A DNA stretch of 5,130 nt from Planctomycetota bacterium (GTDB lineage Bacteria; Planctomycetota; Planctomycetia; Isosphaerales; Isosphaeraceae): assembly GCA_021778575.1 (NCBI GenBank), contig JAJYCH010000413.1, positions 1 through 5,130 on the forward strand, given 5' to 3'. The position numbers were made by a program, and so were the translations under genes. Below the pieces are notes generated by a model. The model was not told the DNA's origin. It saw nothing but the letters and a program-made list of their open reading frames with translations, and ran no database searches. Below are positions 1-5,130 of the stretch, piece by piece (within the stretch, counting starts at the first letter, position 1; each line of letters starts with the position of its first letter).

Positions 1-1374
1 GCCATCGCCGCCGGGCATCTGGTGCCGGTCGTTTGCGTCTCGGCGCGGAAGGATATCGGCGTCCGCGAGATGCTCGGGCTCCTGGCCGAGATCACGCTCA
101 AGCCCGACGAGGTCCACCGATTCGGCCACGAAGGGCTCGACGAGGCCGAGGTCGAACTCGCGCCGGTGGAGGAGGGAGACCTCGTCGCGCAGGTCTTCAA
201 GACCACCAACGACCTGTTCGTCGGCAAGCTCAGCGTGCTCAGAATCCACTCCGGCCGGATGGCTCATGACTCGACGCTGGTCAACCTCCGGACCGGCAAG
301 ACCAGCAAGCCAGGCCACCTCTACCGGCTCCAGGGGAAGACCCAGGAGGAAGTCAAGGAAGCGATCGCCGGCGATATCGTGGCCATTCCCAAGTTCGATG
401 ATCTGCATATCTCCGATACCGTGACCATCGCCGCCAACGGTCAGACCAACCGCCTGGCGCTCAACCCGATCCACTTCCCGACGCCGATGGTCCCCCGGGC
501 CGTCGAGCCGAGGACCCGCGAGGACGAGCCCAGGATCTCCGCCGGACTGGCCAAGCTCGCCGACGAGGACCCGACCTTCACCTACCGTCGCGACTCGCAG
601 ACCCACGAGCTGGTCATCTCCGGGATGAGCGAGCTGCATCTCGACGTGATCCAGAACCGGCTCAAGTCGCGGTACAAGATCGACGTCAATACCCATGTTC
701 CGCACGTCCCCTATCTCGAAACGATCGCCGGCGAGGCCGAGTCGCACCATCGCCACAAGAAGCAGACCGGTGGCCGAGGCCAGTTCGCCGACGTCCAGCT
801 TCGGGTTCGCCCACGCCCCCGAGGCGCGGGATTCTCGTTCGTCGACGCCGTCAAGGGGGGGGTGATCCCCAACCAGTTCCTGCCGGCGATCGAGAAGGGA
901 ATCCGCGAACAGCTTGAAAAAGGGGTGGTCTCCGGGAACGCCGTGGTGGACGTCGAGGTCGAGGTCTTCTTCGGCTCGCACCACGCCGTCGATAGCTCGG
1001 AAGCAGCGTTCAAGATCGCCGGGGCCGCCGCGTTCCGCAAGGCATTCATCGCCGCCAGGCCCAGCCTGCTCGAACCGATCGTCGACCTGGAAGTCACCGC
1101 GCCGCTGGAGAAGTTCGGCGACGTCTCGGCCGATCTCTCGACCCGTCGGGGACAGATCACCGGGATGGACTCACTCCCCGGCGGCCAGCAGGCGATCCAC
1201 GCCAGGGTTCCGCTCGCCGAAGCCCTGCGCTACGCCACCGACCTGAAAAGCCTGACCGGCGGCCGAGGCTCCTACACCATGGAGTTCCACGCCTACGAGC
1301 CCGTGCCGCCCAACATCCAGACCGACCTGGTCAACCGCTGGGCCAGGAGCCGGTCGGGTCTTGAAGAGGATTGA
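1..1374 (+). CDS. fusA: Elongation factor G (EF-G2-like paralogue), C-terminal part, 5' truncated by window
   Basis: This is a translational GTPase that drives tRNA-mRNA translocation on the ribosome in the cytoplasm. The frame is open from base 1, so the start, P-loop and switch regions lie outside; 457 residues are visible. In visible numbering, residues 1-45 end the G domain (G5-like SAR at 14-16), about 50-135 form the beta-barrel domain II, about 158-235 domain III (SELHLDVIQNRL), 236-360 domain IV and 361-457 domain V (RRGQITGM, YATDLKSLTGGRGSYTMEF). Domain IV has KKQTGGRGQF at 253-262, KGGVIPNQF just after 284, and the tip loop GSHHAVDSSE at 325-334. H328 there aligns by eye with the catalytically important tip histidine (H583) of E. 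coli EF-G. The HHRHKKQTGGRGQF start of domain IV resembles the EF-G2/FusA2-like subgroup more than canonical EF-G, and planctomycetes often carry several paralogues, so this may not be the principal EF-G. The C-terminus is full length. The frame is intact through a G8 run at 855-862. Confidence 0.96.
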   Translation, partial: AIAAGHLVPVVCVSARKDIGVREMLGLLAEITLKPDEVHRFGHEGLDEAEVELAPVEEGDLVAQVFKTTNDLFVGKLSVLRIHSGRMAHDSTLVNLRTGKTSKPGHLYRLQGKTQEEVKEAIAGDIVAIPKFDDLHISDTVTIAANGQTNRLALNPIHFPTPMVPRAVEPRTREDEPRISAGLAKLADEDPTFTYRRDSQTHELVISGMSELHLDVIQNRLKSRYKIDVNTHVPHVPYLETIAGEAESHHRHKKQTGGRGQFADVQLRVRPRPRGAGFSFVDAVKGGVIPNQFLPAIEKGIREQLEKGVVSGNAVVDVEVEVFFGSHHAVDSSEAAFKIAGAAAFRKAFIAARPSLLEPIVDLEVTAPLEKFGDVSADLSTRRGQITGMDSLPGGQQAIHARVPLAEALRYATDLKSLTGGRGSYTMEFHAYEPVPPNIQTDLVNRWARSRSGLEED

Positions 1375-1378
1375 AAAT

Positions 1379-1463
1379 GTAGGGTATGTCGAGCGTCAGC
1401 GAAGACGCACCGCGAGGAATGATCGAGCCCGGTGCGTCTTCGCTGACGCTCGACACACCCTAC
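1379..1463. repeat. REPIN-like palindromic element (two inverted 34-nt REP-like copies)
   Basis: Two arms, 1379-1412 and 1430-1463, are reverse complements over 34 bases with a single mismatch (A1385 against C1457), around a 17-base loop. Each arm read outside-in begins GTAGGGT and ends GACGCACCG. The outer GGTGTGTC-type and inner GACGCACC ends within one arm are themselves nearly complementary, so each arm could form its own imperfect stem-loop. This is the layout of a REP doublet (REPIN), mobilised in other bacteria by RAYT (Y1 tyrosine) transposases. The element starts 5 bases after the EF-G stop codon, the usual location for REPs, and could protect the mRNA 3' end or stop transcription from either side. 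There is no T-run after either arm, so it is not a canonical intrinsic terminator. No transposase is in the window. The inverted repeat is certain; the REPIN assignment is inference. Confidence 0.75.
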
Positions 1464-1470
1464 CAGCCTG

Positions 1471-1524
1471 GTTCAAGACGCCGCGTCGAGCCGCTTCAAA
1501 CTCGGAGCGGCTCGACGCCTGAAC
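1471..1524 (-). terminator. Strong stem-loop just 3' of the small membrane protein gene, possible terminator
   Basis: GCGTCGAGCCGCT (1483-1495) is perfectly complementary to 1506-1518, giving a 13-bp GC-rich stem with a 10-base loop. A further 5-bp outer stem (GTTCA 1471-1475 with TGAAC 1520-1524) can close it across an asymmetric internal loop. It lies directly after the stop codon (1525-1527) of the minus-strand gene and between two convergent genes, where a terminator is expected. No U-tract follows on the minus strand, so it is either a non-canonical terminator or an mRNA 3'-stabilising hairpin. The stem is seen directly; its role is inferred. Confidence 0.5.
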
Positions 1525-1779
1525 TCATCGTCGATGCCCTGGAGGCAACAATGCGAACAGCAATCCGAGCAGGACACCCGTGACACACGCGATGGCCAGC
1601 ATCTCGATGAGCTTGAATCCGCTTCGCACCAATAAAACAGCAAAGGTCGCCGATACCACCGGGAATAAGAGCAGGGCTGGCCAGACGAAAGCCAGCGACA
1701 GGGCCGCGATGAAGCCCATGATCTCGGCCAGAGTGAAGGTCGGAGCGTGAATCCGCTTTCCGGAGTCGAGATCAGGCAT
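1525..1779 (-). CDS. Small multi-pass membrane protein, 84 aa, unknown function
   Basis: I do not recognise a family. The ATG at 1779 is preferred because a good Shine-Dalgarno (GAGAGGGG, 1785-1792) sits 5-7 bases upstream. The frame stays open far upstream, but there it overlaps the preceding gene. The short polar N-terminus (MPDLDSGKRIHAPTFTLAEI, 1-20) is followed by a long hydrophobic stretch at about 21-51 (with Pro at 34 and 40, enough for one long or two short helices), a short polar linker with Arg52 and Lys56, and a second hydrophobic helix at about 59-79. The protein ends in the basic tail GHRR. It should therefore be an inner-membrane protein with two or three passes. The FTLxEI segment before the first helix recalls the FTLR/FSLR start of many small planctomycete membrane proteins; this is a recollection, not a search. 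It starts 13 bases after the exported-protein gene and is probably cotranscribed with it. A strong hairpin follows its stop. Confidence 0.65.
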   Translation of the reverse strand: MPDLDSGKRIHAPTFTLAEIMGFIAALSLAFVWPALLLFPVVSATFAVLLVRSGFKLIEMLAIACVTGVLLGLLFALLPPGHRR

Positions 1780-1784
1780 ACCAG

Positions 1785-1792
1785 CCCCTCTC
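1785..1792 (-). promoter_or_regulatory. Shine-Dalgarno site for the 84-aa membrane protein
   Basis: Read on the minus strand this is GAGAGGGG, whose GAGG core ends 7 bases before the ATG at 1779. It lies immediately after the TGA (1793-1795) of the upstream gene. It decides the start codon, because the reading frame is otherwise open for another 430 bases upstream. Confidence 0.6.
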
Positions 1793-2251
1793 TCATCGAA
1801 ACCCGCCGAGGCCACGTCCATAGCCGTATCCATAACCGAATCCGTATCCGAATCCGATGGGGCGGCCGTAGGCGTTGATATTACTTTGAATGTTCCGGGT
1901 CCGGTACTGACCGGCGCGGAAGGCCTCGACCTGGTCGGCGCGGGTGGGTCCTCCCCCCTGGCCGAAGACGGCAACCCGGTTCGACGGTCCGGGGTAGCCG
2001 TACATTGGTGTGAACCGGGTGTAGTATTCCGAATGTCGGCCGATCCCGCCGGGATTGGCGAACCGCCCCTGGTCGTTGAGCGGGTCGGCGTGATTGTTCG
2101 CCGCCCGGGCGGGCAAAGCCGCCGGGACAGGCAAGGGAGGCGGTAGGTCGGCCGGTCGGGCAACGCCGGCCGGGGCAGCGGGAGCCTGAGCCTCGGACCG
2201 CTCGGCAAGCAGGCTGCCGAAAATCAAGGCAAACGCGACGCGGTGAATCAT
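1793..2251 (-). CDS. Exported Pro/Ala- and Gly/Tyr-rich protein, 152 aa, unknown function
   Basis: No family is recognised. The chosen ATG at 2251 has GAGG (2258-2261) six bases upstream; a TTG six codons earlier is possible but lacks such support. Residues 1-23 look like a Sec signal peptide: His3/Arg4, a hydrophobic core at 5-16, then a probable cleavage site after AQA (21-23). Residues 24-50 are an Ala/Pro-rich, probably disordered linker. Residues 51-127 are a more complex polar segment containing NDQGRFANPGGIGRHSEYYT and PMYGYPGPSNRVAVFGQGGG. The tail 132-152 is a Gly/Tyr/Phe repeat (GFGYGFGYGYGYGRG). There is no cysteine, so no lipobox. The product is probably periplasmic or surface-associated; a Gly/Tyr tail suggests a cell-envelope or self-associating role, which is inference only. 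It is the first gene of a likely two-gene unit with the small membrane protein and is transcribed away from the FkbM gene. Confidence 0.75.
   Translation of the reverse strand: MIHRVAFALIFGSLLAERSEAQAPAAPAGVARPADLPPPLPVPAALPARAANNHADPLNDQGRFANPGGIGRHSEYYTRFTPMYGYPGPSNRVAVFGQGGGPTRADQVEAFRAGQYRTRNIQSNINAYGRPIGFGYGFGYGYGYGRGLGGFR
1817..1858. repeat. Degenerate 12-base tandem repeat encoding the Gly/Tyr tail
   Basis: Three and a half imperfect 12-base units run on the plus strand: TCCATAGCCGTA (1817-1828), TCCATAACCGAA (1829-1840), TCCGTATCCGAA (1841-1852) and TCCGAT (1853-1858). On the minus strand they encode the alternating GF/GY tail of the exported protein. The units are multiples of three, so gain or loss of a unit would change tail length without shifting the frame. 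Confidence 0.7.
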
Positions 2252-2257
2252 GATGAG

Positions 2258-2261
2258 CCTC
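2258..2261 (-). promoter_or_regulatory. Shine-Dalgarno site for the exported protein
   Basis: GAGG on the minus strand, six bases before the ATG at 2251. It supports the ATG over the upstream TTG at 2269, and so places the signal peptide directly at the N-terminus. Confidence 0.55.
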
Positions 2262-2295
2262 GATTGCAAAGCCTGTTGCCGATTGACTCATCTGA

Positions 2296-2301
2296 ATTAT
2301 A
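2296..2301 (-). promoter_or_regulatory. Candidate -10 box for the exported/membrane protein unit
   Basis: The minus strand reads a perfect TATAAT. It would start transcription near 2289 and give a leader of about 38 bases before the ATG at 2251. No good -35 hexamer lies at 16-18 bases: the hexamer at 17 is TGACTC, and a perfect TTGACA at 2332-2337 is too far away (30 bases). The promoter may therefore need an activator, or the box may be fortuitous. Confidence 0.35.
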
Positions 2302-2540
2302 GCTGACCTTTGCACCAAGAGTCATCAAGGTTGTCAATCGGTCAATATTCGTCGAATCTCAGGGGTCCACCCCCGAATTCCGGCATTGTCCGCCCCGACT
2401 GTCAGCGCCGTTGACAGACTGACGTGAGTTCTCGAAGACACTCAATCACCAGATCGAATCAATCCGTGCGAGTGAACCCCACCGACCTTCGTGAATCCGA
2501 CAAAAGCGGACACCGTCCACCGTTTACCGGCATCAGGCCC

Positions 2541-2568
2541 TTGCGATGGTCCGTGCGAGCCTTATACT
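2541..2568 (+). promoter_or_regulatory. Candidate sigma70-type promoter for the FkbM methyltransferase
   Basis: TTGCGA (2541-2546, 4 of 6 to consensus) and TATACT (2563-2568, 5 of 6) are separated by 16 bases. Transcription would begin near 2575, leaving about 53 bases of leader before the ATG at 2628. It lies on the correct strand at a plausible distance. It is a pattern match only. Confidence 0.4.
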
Positions 2569-2627
2569 CAAAATGGTAATTTTCTCGACTTCGACTCTCC
2601 CTTTTGTTCCCAACAGCGAAAATTCCT

Positions 2628-3389
2628 ATGCTTTTCCGAATCGATCGAGAACCGATCAAGCGAATTTTGCGACGCCTCCATCTGATCCACCCGATCCGCT
2701 ACACCTACCGAAAACTGTCGCTTTCGATCCGGCGCGACAGCGCCCAGAGCGTCGAGTTCTACCGACCGTTCGTCCATCAAGGTTCGCTTTGCTTTGACCT
2801 CGGCGCGCATCTCGGCGACAAGACCGAGATTTTCCTGAAGCTCGGAGGCCGAGTCATCGCGGTCGAGCCGAACCCGATGTGCCTGGAGACCCTTCGCTGG
2901 CGGTACGGCAAGAACTCCAAAGTGACGATTGTTCCCAAGGCGATTTCCGACCAACCCGGAACAGCGACGCTCCATTTCGGTCGATCCGCAGCGATGGCCA
3001 GCCTCCGCGAAGATTGGAGCGATGGCAAACGCGAAGCACCGCCGGTGGAAGTGACGATCGACACCATCGACGCCTTGATCGAGCAATTTGGCGTGCCCGA
3101 CTTCATCAAGATTGATGTCGAAGGGCTCGAAACAAAGGTGATCGGAGGGCTTTCACGGTCGATCCCGTGCATCTGCTTCGAGTATTTCCACCGCGAACTG
3201 GACAATGCCCGAAACTGCCTCGATCGATTGGCATCGCTGGGCCGGATCGAGTGCAACGCCACGACGATGGACTGGATGCACTGGATCTATCCCGACTGGT
3301 GCGACGGCCCGACACTGGTCGAACGGTTGGCGGCGAAGAGTGACCTCGTGGGCGGGGACATCTTCGTCCGGTTCTTGCCCGACGCCTGA
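2628..3389 (+). CDS. FkbM-family SAM-dependent methyltransferase, 253 aa
   Basis: This is a class I Rossmann-fold O-methyltransferase that transfers a methyl group from S-adenosylmethionine, typically to a hydroxyl of a sugar, lipid or secondary metabolite; the acceptor cannot be read from sequence. Motif I is FDLGAHLGDKT (56-66), the SAM ribose-binding acidic residue is E80 in VEPNP, a TIDTIDAL segment is at 144-150, and the family hallmark KIDVEGLE is at 161-168. A polar segment rich in Trp/His follows (MDWMHWIYPDW, 214-224). Length is normal for FkbM proteins. The first 50 residues are basic with no signal peptide, so the enzyme is cytoplasmic. I chose the ATG at 2628; an in-frame TTG at 2604 adds eight residues with no better signal. 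Neither has a Shine-Dalgarno. GC is lower (52-62% in sampled rows) than in the flanking EF-G and MetH genes (72-75%), hinting at acquisition. No glycosyltransferase or biosynthetic cluster is adjacent. Confidence 0.92.
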   Translation: MLFRIDREPIKRILRRLHLIHPIRYTYRKLSLSIRRDSAQSVEFYRPFVHQGSLCFDLGAHLGDKTEIFLKLGGRVIAVEPNPMCLETLRWRYGKNSKVTIVPKAISDQPGTATLHFGRSAAMASLREDWSDGKREAPPVEVTIDTIDALIEQFGVPDFIKIDVEGLETKVIGGLSRSIPCICFEYFHRELDNARNCLDRLASLGRIECNATTMDWMHWIYPDWCDGPTLVERLAAKSDLVGGDIFVRFLPDA

Positions 3390-3393
3390 ACTG

Positions 3394-3408
3394 GTCAGCG
3401 CGGCTGAC
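3394..3408 (+). terminator. Small hairpin just after the FkbM stop, weak terminator candidate
   Basis: GTCAGC (3394-3399) pairs with GCTGAC (3403-3408) around a 3-base loop, five bases after the stop codon. No T-run follows, so termination is only a possibility. Confidence 0.25.
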
Positions 3409-3421
3409 TCCTGTCTCGCGG

Positions 3422-3461
3422 ACGCGCGTGTCGGGTTGCAACCCGGCCGTGAACCGCGCGT
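3422..3461. terminator. Nested palindrome between convergent FkbM and metH genes
   Basis: An outer stem ACGCGCG (3422-3428) with CGCGCGT (3455-3461) encloses the perfect 14-base palindrome CGGGTTGCAACCCG (3432-3445). The structure is available on both strands and lies in the 105-base gap between convergent genes, so it could act as a bidirectional terminator. There is no T-tract on either side. The symmetry is seen directly; the function is inferred. Confidence 0.35.
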
Positions 3462-3494
3462 TGGCGAAAGCCGCACCGATTTCCCCGACCGCCC

Positions 3495-5130
<1,636 letters not shown>

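Larger units (their letters stand above)
2252..2627. other. Divergent intergenic control region, no gene
   Basis: These 376 bases separate two divergently transcribed genes and are much AT-richer than the flanks (about 42% GC in hand-counted rows 2281-2340 and 2581-2640). Besides the candidate promoters they hold several short palindromes: ATTCG-T-CGAAT (2347-2357), GGGGT-CC-ACCCC (2362-2373), and CTGTCA with TGACAG (2399-2404 and 2412-2417, 7-base loop). The 10-mer TCCGTGCGAG is repeated directly at 2463-2472 and 2550-2559. The short open frames here have no start signals or sensible composition and overlap the FkbM gene or each other; I see no RNA gene. Confidence 0.6.

Noticed and set aside
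711..1160. 149-aa open frame antisense to EF-G
   Set aside because: It is a shadow of the EF-G codons; the translation is Ser/Arg-rich and resembles no protein family.
1379..1463. REPIN-like palindrome considered as a CRISPR repeat or an IS terminal inverted repeat pair
   Set aside because: There is only one inverted pair, with a 17-base loop, no spacers, no direct target duplication that I can see, and no transposase between the arms.
1386..1583. 65-aa plus-strand open frame downstream of EF-G
   Set aside because: It runs through the REPIN-like repeat and the hairpin and then antisense into the membrane protein gene; it has no Shine-Dalgarno and no protein-like composition.
1886..2146. 86-aa plus-strand open frame opposite the exported protein
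   Set aside because: It is the antisense shadow of a gene that has a signal peptide, a Shine-Dalgarno and a coherent domain layout.
1780..2208. Upstream extension of the 84-aa membrane protein frame to a 227-aa protein, or a frameshift fusion with the exported protein
   Set aside because: The extension overlaps the exported-protein gene in another frame and translates to Arg/Pro/Ser-rich shadow sequence. A good Shine-Dalgarno supports the ATG at 1779, and no slippery site is visible at the junction.
2411..2439. TTGACA at 2411-2416 as a plus-strand -35 box
   Set aside because: No -10-like hexamer occurs 16-18 bases downstream (GAAGAC at 17); the bases are better explained as one arm of the CTGTCA/TGACAG palindrome.
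2459..2659. 66-aa minus-strand open frame in the divergent region
   Set aside because: It has no convincing ribosome binding site, overlaps the FkbM start and promoter, and its composition is not protein-like.

Overview
The window is GC-rich (about 70-75% in hand-counted 60-base rows inside the two large genes). It reads like a chromosomal stretch from a planctomycete, most likely an Isosphaeraceae-type organism. That assignment rests on the style of the EF-G paralogue, on a secreted Ala/Pro- then Gly/Tyr-rich small protein, on a short FTLxEI-type membrane protein and on the palindromic dispersed repeat. No marker gene proves it.

Layout: (1) Bases 1-1374, plus strand: the C-terminal two thirds of an elongation factor G (EF-G2-like form), cut by the left edge. 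(2) Bases 1375-1524: a convergent intergenic region with a 34-bp-arm inverted repeat that looks like a REP doublet (REPIN), then a separate 13-bp perfect hairpin. (3) Bases 1525-2251, minus strand: a two-gene unit of an exported 152-aa Gly/Tyr-tailed protein and, 13 bases downstream with its own Shine-Dalgarno, an 84-aa multi-pass membrane protein. Neither belongs to a family I recognise. (4) Bases 2252-2627: a divergent, AT-richer control region with a candidate promoter for each side and several short palindromes. (5) Bases 2628-3389, plus strand: an FkbM-family SAM-dependent methyltransferase of lower GC than its neighbours and without a visible Shine-Dalgarno. (6) Bases 3390-3494: a short convergent gap with palindromes. 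(7) Bases 3495-5130, minus strand: the C-terminal half of cobalamin-dependent methionine synthase MetH, cut by the right edge.

The two housekeeping genes (translation elongation and methionine/SAM regeneration) bracket an accessory block of three poorly characterised genes. MetH supplies the methionine that becomes SAM, which the FkbM enzyme uses, but that is general metabolism and not evidence of a shared pathway. I see no CRISPR array, transposase, tRNA, rRNA or clear defence system. The most distinctive items are the REPIN-like palindrome and the uncharacterised exported/membrane protein pair.
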